From an uncultured bacterium (GTDB taxonomy: Bacteria; Myxococcota_A; UBA796; CAJQPC01), in the NCBI GenBank assembly GCA_905480105.1, contig CAJQPC010000109.1, positions 1 through 37,687 of the forward strand: 37,687 nt of DNA, given 5' to 3'. The position numbers and the translations under genes are program-made. Position 1 is the first letter of the stretch, and each line of letters opens with the position of its first letter. Shown here in pieces: positions 8,265 through 16,758 of the stretch. The notes under the pieces are model-generated. The model ran no database searches. It saw only the letters and a list, made by a program, of their open reading frames with translations, and was not told where the DNA came from.

Positions 8265-10277
8265 CTATTCGACACTGCCCCAAGGGCTGCCATTGTCCTG
8301 AACAGGCTCGCTTTTCTTCTCCGAGCCTTCGCTGGCGTCTCCCCAGGGGGAGGGCTCCCAACTTTCCTCTGAAGCCGGCTTCTTTGCCTTGGGCTTGGGG
8401 GCCGAGTTTCCACCAGACGCGCCAGACCCACTGCCGGCACTGGGAGCCCCATTTCGGTTCGGACGGGTGCCCTTGACCGGGCGATTGCCGCTGCGACGAG
8501 GCCGGGCCTCCTTTTTGGGCGGCTTTGGCTCGGCCTGGAGTTCAGGCTCAGGCTCAGGCGCCACTTCAACAGGAACCGGCTCAGCAACCGGCTCATCCAA
8601 GACCTCCGCATCGGGAACAACCAGATCGGCGTCTTGAGTGGGCGCAGGGGGCGGCTCCGAGCGTGCGGCTCGCTCAGCGGGCTGCTCGATGGGCAGTGTT
8701 GCAGCTGGAGCCTCTTCACTGTCCTGGGCCTGACTCCACCAAACATAGCCACCGCCCACCAAGAGCAGAACCCCCAACAAAGCCCCGCCCAGCGCCAAAC
8801 CCCATGAGCGCTGCGGCACCGGTGGCAGCAGCTCGTCGTCCGCCTCTTCGTCCTCGAAGGGGGTGTCGTTGTCGGAGGGTTCATGCGAGAAGAATCCCCC
8901 ACCCAAGCTGTCGTCGTCTTGCACACTCTCCGCGGCAAAGGGCAACGCAGACACCGGTTCGGGCACCGGGTCCACCGTGCCCGAGGCTTCTCCAGTCGGA
9001 GCCTCAGTGGCCAGTGGGGTGTTCGTGACGGCCGAAGCTGGCAGCGGCCACTCTGGCAAAACCAGTTCTTCGACGTGCTGAACGGCGGGCATGGGGCTGG
9101 AACCGGTACAAACCCCTTTGATCTGTTCCACCAGCGCGCGCTGCTCCGCATCGGGCGTAGTGGAGCTTCCGATTGGGAAAGCAGTCAGCAGCCTAGCTCT
9201 CCAGCTGCCTCGCTGGGCTCCGCGCATCCTGTCTAGCGCCTTGGCCAGCGCGGCGGCACTCTCCGGGCGCTCTGTGGGCTCCGCGTGCATACACTGGGCC
9301 AACAACTCGTGCAGCGGCGAGGCCAGCTCCAGCGGGGCTGCCCCACGGGTGGCCTGAACTGTGCTCGACCAGTCTGACTTGAGGGTGTGCCGCTGTCCGG
9401 TCAACAGCGTCCACAGGATAGCGCCCAAGCTGAATATGTCTGCTCTTCCCTCGGCATGCTCTCGTCGCATGCTGAGCTCGGGAGCTTGGATCGACCAACG
9501 ATCCAAGGCCGCACGAGGAGGAAAAACCGGCGCCTCGCCGACCCCTGCCAAGAGCAGAGCCCCCCCATCGTGGTTCATCCAGATCCGTCCGGGGTGCACG
9601 TCCCCAACCAGCCCCCCAGCGGCCTGCAGAGCGCTGATCCCCCACGCCAAGCCGGTCCCCAGGTCCAACACTTCCGCGGCATCCAAGCGCTCCACGCCCT
9701 TCGCCTGGAGGCGCTGCATTATCTGAACCAAGTTGCGCCCCTTGGGCCGGTCCACGACCGCATAGGCCAGTCCCTTGAATTCCCCAAGCTCGCGGATGCG
9801 AAGCACCCCCAGATCCCGAACACCCTTGGCCGCTTCGGCTCGCTTTACAAAGGACTGACGACTTGGACGATCGGGGCGGTGGATCCAGGCAGCTTTGCCA
9901 TGGCCCACGTCGAAGAGTGCACTTTCGCTATCCAGAGCCAGGAGCTCGCCCAAGTGGTGCTCCCCAAGCGAGGCCTGCCCCCAATCAATGGGGTCCAGGT
10001 CCATGGGCATCAAGGTTGGATTGCTGGACAACTGCTGCGGCAGGGGCACGGGCTGGAGGCCTGCCCGTGGGAGCTCTACCGAGGGTTCTGGCACCGCGCC
10101 AAGGGCGGCTGGCTGGGCCCCTGAGCCTTCTTCGCTGCTTTCAACTTCGGCCTGACTGCCCTGTACAGGAGCCGCAGAGCTTGCCGCGAGATCCCGCAAC
10201 AGCGGAAAGCCATCATTGAAACAAAACGCGACACTCTCGTCCGCGTAAGTTTTGCCGCACTTAGGACAGATTTTCAT
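8265..10277 (-). CDS. Zinc-ribbon, pseudokinase, single-TM protein
   Basis: The 670-residue product starts MKICPKCGKTYADES; C4, C7 and C19 form a zinc-ribbon-like head seen on some bacterial Ser/Thr kinases. The frame is open upstream to 10448, but the zinc ribbon marks the start. A kinase-like domain spans about 100-355. The catalytic loop is VGDVHPGRI: D226 is kept, but the usual Lys and Asn are His and Arg. The DFG motif is replaced by AGVGEA near 244-249. APE (about 265-267) and ADIFSLGAILW are kept. The metal-binding Asp is therefore missing and a pseudokinase is likely. A transmembrane helix (about 491-514, ending YVWW) is followed by a Pro/Glu/Lys-rich outer tail of about 156 residues. 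Such proteins may sense or scaffold. The gene is divergent from the membrane operon at 10347. Confidence 0.8.
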   Translation of the reverse strand: MKICPKCGKTYADESVAFCFNDGFPLLRDLAASSAAPVQGSQAEVESSEEGSGAQPAALGAVPEPSVELPRAGLQPVPLPQQLSSNPTLMPMDLDPIDWGQASLGEHHLGELLALDSESALFDVGHGKAAWIHRPDRPSRQSFVKRAEAAKGVRDLGVLRIRELGEFKGLAYAVVDRPKGRNLVQIMQRLQAKGVERLDAAEVLDLGTGLAWGISALQAAGGLVGDVHPGRIWMNHDGGALLLAGVGEAPVFPPRAALDRWSIQAPELSMRREHAEGRADIFSLGAILWTLLTGQRHTLKSDWSSTVQATRGAAPLELASPLHELLAQCMHAEPTERPESAAALAKALDRMRGAQRGSWRARLLTAFPIGSSTTPDAEQRALVEQIKGVCTGSSPMPAVQHVEELVLPEWPLPASAVTNTPLATEAPTGEASGTVDPVPEPVSALPFAAESVQDDDSLGGGFFSHEPSDNDTPFEDEEADDELLPPVPQRSWGLALGGALLGVLLLVGGGYVWWSQAQDSEEAPAATLPIEQPAERAARSEPPPAPTQDADLVVPDAEVLDEPVAEPVPVEVAPEPEPELQAEPKPPKKEARPRRSGNRPVKGTRPNRNGAPSAGSGSGASGGNSAPKPKAKKPASEESWEPSPWGDASEGSEKKSEPVQDNGSPWGSVE

Positions 10278-10346
10278 AACGCCCGTGTTTAACCCCGACA
10301 GGCGGAGATAGGTCACATCCTCGATCAGTGAGATAGACCACGAAGC

Positions 10347-12347
10347 ATGCAAGCGGTGCGACATCTTCTGCCTCATCTGAGTTTTTGCGCAGCCGCATTG
10401 GCCCTCGCACTGCTCTTGCATGCGCCTTTGCTGAACGCTCCAGGACACATCCCCGGAGAACCCGGCTCTGACGCCCTTCGCGGCCTGTGGTCCGTATGGG
10501 TGCTGGGTCAGAGCTGGTTCACTTGGCCCCTGGGCACCTACTCCGCGGGCTTTCCCAACGGAGCAGATCTGCTCCCTTTTCCAGCCGCCACGCTGAGTGC
10601 AGCAGCTCCCTTAGAGCGCTTGTTCGGGGCCTTGTCCGCCCTGCGAATTGTGGTGATCGTCCATACGATCATGGCGGTGATCGCCACAGGATTCTTGGTT
10701 CGCACCCTAAAAGGAAGCTGGGGACTGGCCCTGGTCGCCGGGACACTGGTGGCAACTCAACCCCTACTAGGCGGCGCTCTGCGGGACGGAACGCTGGAGC
10801 TCTTGGCCATCGGATGGGTGCCCTTGTGCCTTGCAGCCACTTGGAGAGCAACCCAAGGCCAGCGCCTCTGGGGCCTACTCTCAGGCGCTGCTTTCATCGC
10901 CTGCTGCGTAGAGTCCGCCTACTACGCAAGCTTCTCCGCCCTGGGCATCCTGCTGATGCTGAGCACCCTTCGCTCTCGCTCTGGCATACGCCAGCTGCTG
11001 CTCGCTGCGACCACTGTGCTTGTGGGTTTAGGCATCCTGGTCGCACTCCTCTGGCCCGTGCTGAGCACCATGGACGCCCGCTTGGGCCAGTCTGGTGACG
11101 ACGCTGGCCTTCAGGCGGCCAACGCCGCGAACTGGGGAGATTTACTCCAGCTGGCCTGGCTCCCTGGTGCCCGTGGTTGGCGCGTCGCAGACCTGTGGGC
11201 TCCGCCCTGGCCGCACTGGGTTTTGCTCGCGAGCGGCGTGCTTTTGGCTCTTCGCCGCCACCCATGGCTTAGCGCTCTCGCCCTACTCTCTCTGGGTTTT
11301 GCCTTGTACCTACCCTGGCTTAGCTGGTGGTTCGAGGGCCCACTCGGCACCGTCGTGCGCTTTCCCCGCCGCTACATCGCCTTGGTGGTGGTGGGCGGCG
11401 CTGCTGGACTGGCAGGTGCCGGCCCGATGCTCTCCAAACTGAGCCTGCATCAGCGATATCCCGCCATCGAGGCCAGCTTGGGCCTGTGCCTCTCCATCTG
11501 GTTGGGCTACTGGGGCGCCACCGCTGGCGGGCAGCTCAGCGCCTACCCCCTTCTGGATCTCTCCCCACTGCCAATCACCCAGCGACTGTCCCAAGACCCG
11601 GAGCGCGCGGCCGTACTCATGCTGCCCGCTGAGCTGCCCTCGGCGGGTCCACAGGGCAATTCCCGGAACCAGGACTCGGCAATATTTGGCGGCTTGAGCG
11701 AGAGCTTCACCGGAGCCGAGCGCTTGGCCCTTCCAGTCTTAGGGGACAAAATCAGCGCCCGTGCCCCCAACCTACTCACCTTGGCCCCACGCAGCGGTCC
11801 AAGCCTCCACCTGTCCAAGAACCTCTCGGACCTGAGCTTCTCCCACTTCGGCATGTCCATTCCTGGCGGAGCCATGGCGCCACCAGAGGCCTACACCGAG
11901 GAACTCGCATGGCTGAAGAGCAAGGGTCTAAAGTACATCCTGGTGGATACCAGCGTCTACGAGCAGGCAGCCCTGGACCAACTCAACGCGGTGCTTGTTC
12001 CAGCCGCAGAGAGCCAAGAAGACTTTGGCGTTCTGCGTCTCTACGCGCTGTACAGCGAGCGCCCAGGTCCCGCGCCTACCCCCAGCTTCCAGGAGACTGG
12101 CACTGGACTGCGCTTCCAAGGCTACGTGGTGGGGGGCCGCAAACTGCACACCGATGTGCACATCTTGGTTACCAGCGGCGACGAGACCAAGCGCTGCCCC
12201 ATCACTCCCGAGACCGGTGCCTTTGACTGCGGCACCTTGGGTCCAATCGAGACGGTGCAGCTCTTCGCCAAAGGAGCCGAGGTTCCCACCAAGCGAGAGG
12301 GAGGCTACAACAGCGTCCGCTTGTTGGTGTTAGGGAATCGCCCATGA
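10347..12347 (+). CDS. Large polytopic membrane protein, GT-C-like, function unknown
   Basis: This 666-residue protein has roughly ten hydrophobic helices in residues 1-390 (for example LVAGTLVATQPLLGG, then VLVGLGILVALLWPVL). A soluble, probably extracytoplasmic C-terminal domain of about 270 residues follows. The first loop after helix 1 is long and has the acidic stretch PGEPGSDALRG, and a second loop contains DGTLELLAIGWVP. The layout recalls GT-C sugar transferases and YfhO-like proteins, but no family motif is decisive. It overlaps the next gene as ATGA, so it is translationally coupled to the YihY-family protein. It is divergent from the pseudokinase gene, with 69 bases between the two starts that probably hold both promoters. 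Confidence 0.7.
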   Translation: MQAVRHLLPHLSFCAAALALALLLHAPLLNAPGHIPGEPGSDALRGLWSVWVLGQSWFTWPLGTYSAGFPNGADLLPFPAATLSAAAPLERLFGALSALRIVVIVHTIMAVIATGFLVRTLKGSWGLALVAGTLVATQPLLGGALRDGTLELLAIGWVPLCLAATWRATQGQRLWGLLSGAAFIACCVESAYYASFSALGILLMLSTLRSRSGIRQLLLAATTVLVGLGILVALLWPVLSTMDARLGQSGDDAGLQAANAANWGDLLQLAWLPGARGWRVADLWAPPWPHWVLLASGVLLALRRHPWLSALALLSLGFALYLPWLSWWFEGPLGTVVRFPRRYIALVVVGGAAGLAGAGPMLSKLSLHQRYPAIEASLGLCLSIWLGYWGATAGGQLSAYPLLDLSPLPITQRLSQDPERAAVLMLPAELPSAGPQGNSRNQDSAIFGGLSESFTGAERLALPVLGDKISARAPNLLTLAPRSGPSLHLSKNLSDLSFSHFGMSIPGGAMAPPEAYTEELAWLKSKGLKYILVDTSVYEQAALDQLNAVLVPAAESQEDFGVLRLYALYSERPGPAPTPSFQETGTGLRFQGYVVGGRKLHTDVHILVTSGDETKRCPITPETGAFDCGTLGPIETVQLFAKGAEVPTKREGGYNSVRLLVLGNRP

Positions 12348-13258
12348 TGGTCGTGCTGCGGGAGATATTCCACTACCTGCGCACCCTGAACGCCTCGATC
12401 GCTGAACACGAGATCATCGATCGAAGCGCCCAGGTTGCTTACTTTCTGCTGCTCTCTGTGTTTCCTTTCTTGGTCGCCCTCCTGGGCCTGCTGGCCCAAT
12501 TCGAGCTCCAGGACGAAGTGGCTCTGCTCGAAGAGTTGGTTCGGGACGGCCTGCCGGGCCTAATGGCCGACACGCTGGTTACCGAGATCGAGAACATCGC
12601 CTTTGCAGAGACCAGCGGTCGCATTGTCGTGGGTTTCACGATTGGCCTGTACGTCACCCACCGGGCCAGCCACTCCCTAATCTTGGGGGTCAACAAGGCC
12701 TGGAACACACGGGAGGACCGAAACTTTTTGTTGGTGCGCGGAATAGCCATAGCCATGGCCATCGGTGCGATGCTTTCGGTCATCCTGCTGCTCGTCGGGT
12801 TGGTCTTTGGCGACTGGCTCTTGGGCGTGTTGCACAACCGCGAGTGGATGAGCCAGGTCATGGTGGGCTGGATCCGCATCCTGCGTTGGCCCCTCATCCT
12901 GTTTCTGGGTCACTTGGCCATCAACATCACCTTCCGTCTGGGCGCGAACACCCCGCTACGCTGGCGATGGAGCACCTGGGGCAGCCTGTTCGCGACGGTC
13001 TCTTGGGTCATCATCATCGAAGGATTCCAGCTCTACGTGACCCGCATCACGGACCTGGGTGCTGCCTACGGCTCGTTGGGCGCTGCAGCAGGCTTGCTCA
13101 TCCTGTTCTACTCTTTGGTCTCGGCCGTGTTCGTCGGGGCTGAGATCGACGCCCTGAACTACTCCCGTCGGGACCTACGGCACGCCAGGCGCTTGGCTAG
13201 AAAACGGCTGCTCCTCTCGGACAAGCAAGATGAGGCACAGGAGGTTCAGCGCCCCTGA
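12344..13258 (+). CDS. YihY/BrkB-family inner membrane protein
   Basis: This 304-residue protein has six hydrophobic segments and the YihY/UPF0761 pattern. An N-terminal helix follows AQVAYFLLLSVFPFLVALLG. Later come VNKAWNTREDR, a central IRILRWPLILFLGHLAINIT block and the final GAAYGSLGAAAGLLILFYSL helix, followed by a basic cytoplasmic tail. The family was once called RNase BN, but this is now considered wrong; its true function is unsettled and transport or envelope roles have been suggested. It starts inside the stop of the preceding membrane protein gene (ATGATGG at 12344). It converges with the metalloprotease gene 18 bases downstream. Confidence 0.9.
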   Translation: MMVVLREIFHYLRTLNASIAEHEIIDRSAQVAYFLLLSVFPFLVALLGLLAQFELQDEVALLEELVRDGLPGLMADTLVTEIENIAFAETSGRIVVGFTIGLYVTHRASHSLILGVNKAWNTREDRNFLLVRGIAIAMAIGAMLSVILLLVGLVFGDWLLGVLHNREWMSQVMVGWIRILRWPLILFLGHLAINITFRLGANTPLRWRWSTWGSLFATVSWVIIIEGFQLYVTRITDLGAAYGSLGAAAGLLILFYSLVSAVFVGAEIDALNYSRRDLRHARRLARKRLLLSDKQDEAQEVQRP

Positions 13259-13276
13259 ATACTTCGCCCGCTGAAA

Positions 13277-14602
13277 TCAGGGCCGAGGGAGTGCCTCTCG
13301 ACTGTGGCTCGGCCGTGCATGACCGCCGTCCCGTCTGAACACCAACCCCATGGCCAGCAGCGCCCCCAAGACGCCGCCCGAGCCCCCGGTTCTGCAGCCG
13401 CCACAACCCCCAGGGCCATCGCTGCGCACCCGGACCATCCCTTGTGCGGGTTGCTCCCAGCCGCTGCTCAAGACCAAGATGGCCGGGTCTGCAAGGGGGC
13501 CCTCAAGTCGGTGGTCGACAGGTGCCCAGCCCAGGTCTTGGTCACCACCACTCAAGGAGAGCTGTACTCTGAGTTCCCCACCCTCGGGCGAACGAACACG
13601 CAGACGCTGAGTCTGCGCATCCAGGCTCAGGTAGCGCACACCCAGACTGTCAGGCACCGGAAGATTTTGCCAGCTCCCCGCCTCCAGGGCGCTCAGTCGC
13701 TCATCCCAGTCCGTCCACTGCTCGGCCGCCATCTCGTGAACCGCTTCGTAGCGGGCACCCTCGGGAAAATCCCAAGACGCACCCCGTAGGGCAAAGTCAT
13801 GCCAGGCCCACTCCAAGTCCAGAGCGTCATCCAAGGCCTTACGCGGGTCGTCTGACTCTTGGTCCCAGAGCGCCGGTATAAGCCCTTCTCCCTCCTGATT
13901 ACTTAGGAAACGCACCCACACAAACGCCCCATATTGACGGTACTCGTCCAGGCTGCTGGAGTTCGGGAACACAAAGCGATCCACTGAGTCCTGGGGCCTA
14001 AGACTCCAGCCATAGACCCAACGCGCGGTGTCCGCATTAGCTGGGTAAACCTGCGCTTCCGCCCAAACTGCAGTCGCCTCAAAGAGCCAAGCCCCAGGGC
14101 TGCTCTCGCTGTACTCAAACGGCGCTGCACTGTTGTCCTGCAAGGTGTGAAAGAGTTCATGGGCCAGCACTACCTGCCCCCGCTCCCAGTCCGCCACCGC
14201 TTCGGGACTGAGCACGACCATCGGGTAGCCGTCACCATCTACAGTCGCGTAGGCCTCGCCCAGGGCGCGCGGGGCATTTGCACCGGAGTCTCCGAGGTAA
14301 ATATTCAGCTTGTACGACGCGCTTCCGTAGGGCTCGGGCATGCCAAGGTCGGTCACCAGGCTCTGCCAGCCCGCCTCCCCCGAGGCCAGTATGACTTGGC
14401 TTAGGCCAGGGTCCAGTGACCCGTCCCAGCGTAGGATTAGGTGTTCGGACTCCGCCGAGTTCTCCGTCCCGAAGCTGTCACGCTCCCCTTCCACAAAGGA
14501 CTTGGCAGCATGCGCAAACAGACCCAGTTCCACCAAGCAGTCCTGCTCAGCCAGAGCCACATACGCGCTGGCGCAGTCGGAGGGTGGAGGAAGGCAAGGC
14601 AC
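13277..14602 (-). CDS. Predicted gluzincin-like metalloprotease with MYXO-CTERM-like tail
   Basis: The 441-residue product has the zinc protease motif AHELFHTLQDN (H148, E149, H152). About 23 residues later FEATAVWAE supplies E175 as the likely third zinc ligand. The C-terminus has Cys residues at about 400 and 403 (GCGGCRTGG), a hydrophobic helix (GVLGALLAMGLVF) and then Arg-Arg. This is the layout of the MYXO-CTERM sorting signal of Myxococcota, though the tail after RR is longer than usual. The only start I find is a GTG at 14602, eight bases after the mlaF stop, with an in-frame TGA just upstream. The N-terminus (MPCLPPPSDCASAY) is no signal peptide, which is odd for a protein with an envelope sorting signal. 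It is the last gene of the six-gene run. Confidence 0.72.
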   Translation of the reverse strand: MPCLPPPSDCASAYVALAEQDCLVELGLFAHAAKSFVEGERDSFGTENSAESEHLILRWDGSLDPGLSQVILASGEAGWQSLVTDLGMPEPYGSASYKLNIYLGDSGANAPRALGEAYATVDGDGYPMVVLSPEAVADWERGQVVLAHELFHTLQDNSAAPFEYSESSPGAWLFEATAVWAEAQVYPANADTARWVYGWSLRPQDSVDRFVFPNSSSLDEYRQYGAFVWVRFLSNQEGEGLIPALWDQESDDPRKALDDALDLEWAWHDFALRGASWDFPEGARYEAVHEMAAEQWTDWDERLSALEAGSWQNLPVPDSLGVRYLSLDAQTQRLRVRSPEGGELRVQLSLSGGDQDLGWAPVDHRLEGPLADPAILVLSSGWEQPAQGMVRVRSDGPGGCGGCRTGGSGGVLGALLAMGLVFRRDGGHARPSHSREALPRP

Positions 14603-14610
14603 AACTCAGT

Positions 14611-15435
14611 CTACTGGTTGACCCCATCCTCCGCCAACCCAGCAATCTCTTCATCGCCCAGCACCCCGCGTCCACCTTGGAGGAACTCCTGAAGGGCCGG
14701 AAAGTCTGCCGCTTTGGCTTGCTCGATGGAACCCACAAAGCCCATCTTCAAGTCGTGCAAGAACGCCAGCCTATCGGTCACGGTGAAGCAGGAATCCATG
14801 TCATGGGTCACCACGACCGAGGTCACGCCGAGCTGCTCCTGCAGTCTCAGAATGAGCCCGTTGATGCGACGTACGTTCAGGGGATCCAAGCCGGTGGTGG
14901 GCTCGTCATAGAGGATGACCTCGGGCTTGACGGCGATGGAACGGGCCAAGCCCACGCGCTTCTTCATGCCGCCAGAGAGTTCGCTGGGCCGCAGATCCTC
15001 GATACCGGGCATGCCCACCATCTCCAGCACCTCGGCCACTCGGTCGTCCTGCTCAGCTGGGGTGCCCCAGCCGTGCTCCACCAAGGGGTACTTGATGTTC
15101 TCGGCGACGCTCATAGAGTCAAAAAGCGCAGCACCCTGAAAGAGCATGGCGACGCGCCGCCGCATGCCCAAGAGCTTCTGGCCCTTCATGGTGGTGACCT
15201 CTTCTCCAAATGCCTGGATGCTGCCGCTGTCGCTCTGGAGCAGGCCGATGAGCATTTTGAGCATGACCGACTTGCCCATTCCGGATCCACCGATGACCGT
15301 GAGCACTTCGCCACGGTAGATGTCCAAATCCAGGTTCCTGTAGATCACCTTTTCGCCAAAGGCTTTGTCCACACCACGAAAGGAGATGATGGGCTCTTCT
15401 TGAGCTTGCACCGGAGTGCTCGTGTCGGTGCTCAT
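14611..15435 (-). CDS. mlaF: MlaF-like ABC transporter ATPase
   Basis: This is the ATPase of an Mla/MCE-type phospholipid transporter of the inner membrane. The 274-residue protein has Walker A GGSGMGKS (about 49-56), the Q-loop AMLFQGAALFDSM, the signature LSGGMKKRVGLAR, Walker B VILYDEPTTGLDP and the switch VVTHDM. The LSGGMKKR form and the ALFDSMSV segment are typical of MlaF rather than other ABC ATPases. It overlaps the mlaE stop as ATGA, so the pair is translationally coupled. No MCE-domain gene (mlaD) or STAS gene (mlaB) is next to it, unlike the usual mlaFEDCB order. The metalloprotease gene follows after eight bases. Confidence 0.92.
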   Translation of the reverse strand: MSTDTSTPVQAQEEPIISFRGVDKAFGEKVIYRNLDLDIYRGEVLTVIGGSGMGKSVMLKMLIGLLQSDSGSIQAFGEEVTTMKGQKLLGMRRRVAMLFQGAALFDSMSVAENIKYPLVEHGWGTPAEQDDRVAEVLEMVGMPGIEDLRPSELSGGMKKRVGLARSIAVKPEVILYDEPTTGLDPLNVRRINGLILRLQEQLGVTSVVVTHDMDSCFTVTDRLAFLHDLKMGFVGSIEQAKAADFPALQEFLQGGRGVLGDEEIAGLAEDGVNQ

Positions 15436-16196
15436 GTGTGACTTGCCAGGGCGAAGAAGAGCTGGGTCAAGAAAAAGTTACTGACCAAGACAGTAATGCT
15501 GATGGCAACCACAGTGGTGGTCGTCGAGCGACCCACACCCTCGGTTCCACCGCGGGTGTTGAGCCCCACGTAGCAGCCGATGATGGCGATGAAGTAGCCA
15601 AAGAAGACGCTCTTACCCAAGCCGTGCAGAATGTCGCCCACCGAGAGGGTGTCGATGACCTGGTCCACGAAGAAGCGCCAAGTCACCCCCACCTCGTCCA
15701 TGGTGATGAGCATCCCGCCAAAGCAGCCGACCACGTCAGCCAAAATGGTCAACAGGGGCAAGGCGATGATGCAGGCCAAGACTCTTGGAACCACCAACTT
15801 TCTGACCGGATCAGCCCCCAGGGCGGCGATTGCATCCACCTGCTCGGTCACGTTCATAGAGCCTATGGTCGCTGTGTACCCAGCGCCGACACGTCCGCCG
15901 ACCAGGACCGCAGTCAGGGTGGGCCCCAGTTCCTTCACGATGCCCAAAGAGACCAGCTTGCCCGTGTACAAAGAGGCGCCATAGGGCTCCAGCCCAATGG
16001 CGAACTGCATCGCCATGACCGCGCCGGTGAACAACGCAGTAAGCACTGCGATGGACCAAGAACCAATGCCCGAGCTGTCGATCTGGTCGACGAGGAGCTT
16101 GGTCTCAAAGGGACTGCGGAAAGTCTCCTTGAAGGTACGTCCTGTCAGGCTTGCGACCCCGCCGACGTGCCCAAGAAGCAGCAAGGCTCGGTTCAC
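15432..16196 (-). CDS. mlaE: MlaE-family permease
   Basis: MlaE is the membrane subunit of Mla-type lipid transporters. The 254-residue product has about five hydrophobic segments. It carries the family blocks GLEPYGASLYTGKLVSLGIV and ELGPTLTAVLVGGRVGAGYT, then EQVDAIAALGADPVRKLVVP, FFGYFIAIIGCYVGLNTRGG and the GVGRSTTTTVV stretch. The start is a GTG at 16194-16196, with only a weak purine stretch upstream. The frame stays open for about 17 codons further up, so the N-terminus is not fixed. The stop overlaps mlaF (ATGA). It lies 43 bases after a lipoprotein gene that may be a partner. Confidence 0.93.
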   Translation of the reverse strand: MNRALLLLGHVGGVASLTGRTFKETFRSPFETKLLVDQIDSSGIGSWSIAVLTALFTGAVMAMQFAIGLEPYGASLYTGKLVSLGIVKELGPTLTAVLVGGRVGAGYTATIGSMNVTEQVDAIAALGADPVRKLVVPRVLACIIALPLLTILADVVGCFGGMLITMDEVGVTWRFFVDQVIDTLSVGDILHGLGKSVFFGYFIAIIGCYVGLNTRGGTEGVGRSTTTTVVAISITVLVSNFFLTQLFFALASHT

Positions 16197-16239
16197 AGGC
16201 AGCTCATCGAGTTGCTCAAGATTGCGGTGTTGTTCAGGA

Positions 16240-16758
16240 TCACAGCGTGGTCCTAAAGTCGTCTACGGCGCTCACGTAGTCGGCCCAGGCTTGATCAAAG
16301 GCCAAGCCCCGCGGTGCGATGAGCACCACGTCGTATGTGCAAAAGTGCTTCTTGAGCACCGTGGTGCCCAGCTCCACCGGCACACCATCCAGGCGCCCCA
16401 GGTGACGGGTCTGCAGCGCCTCTCGGTCCGAGAGAGTCAAGCGCTCACTCTGGAGCGGCTCGCCCTCACGGAGACCCGCTATCTGCTTGTCAAGCAGGTC
16501 TTCCAGCTTGGAGTCCGAGTAGCGGGGACCGCAGTTGGAGTCAGCGAATATCACAGCCCCGCTACTGGTTTTTACCCACGCATAGTCTGCGCCACCAGGG
16601 TCCTTGATCCGCTCCCAGTCCGGCAGCTCCCCAAGCTCGTAGCTGCCCTCTGCCCTGCGAGCATCACGCTCACTCTTAGAGGCGCAGCCCACAAGGATCA
16701 ATGCAGGGAGCGATACCGTAAGAAAGGCTGAAAGCAAGAAAGTAGAAGGGTGTCTCAA
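16240..16758 (-). CDS. Lipoprotein of unknown function
   Basis: The 172-residue precursor has a basic N-terminus, a hydrophobic stretch (FLLSAFLTVSLPALILVG) and a lipobox LVGC, with mature Cys about residue 25 followed by ASKS. The mature part is soluble with no motif I recognise; two further Cys residues (NCGPRY and HFCTYD) might form a disulfide. The start is a rare TTG (16756-16758) that overlaps the stop of the ABC ATPase gene as TTGA. I see no better start. The gene lies between an ABC ATPase and mlaE, so an accessory role in envelope transport is possible, but this rests on position only. Confidence 0.75.
   Translation of the reverse strand: MRHPSTFLLSAFLTVSLPALILVGCASKSERDARRAEGSYELGELPDWERIKDPGGADYAWVKTSSGAVIFADSNCGPRYSDSKLEDLLDKQIAGLREGEPLQSERLTLSDREALQTRHLGRLDGVPVELGTTVLKKHFCTYDVVLIAPRGLAFDQAWADYVSAVDDFRTTL

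Noticed and set aside
10278-10448. Extension of the pseudokinase start to 10448
   Set aside because: The extra 57 residues have no family sense, and the zinc ribbon beginning at 10277 is the usual N-terminus. The longer reading would also overlap the divergent gene at 10347.
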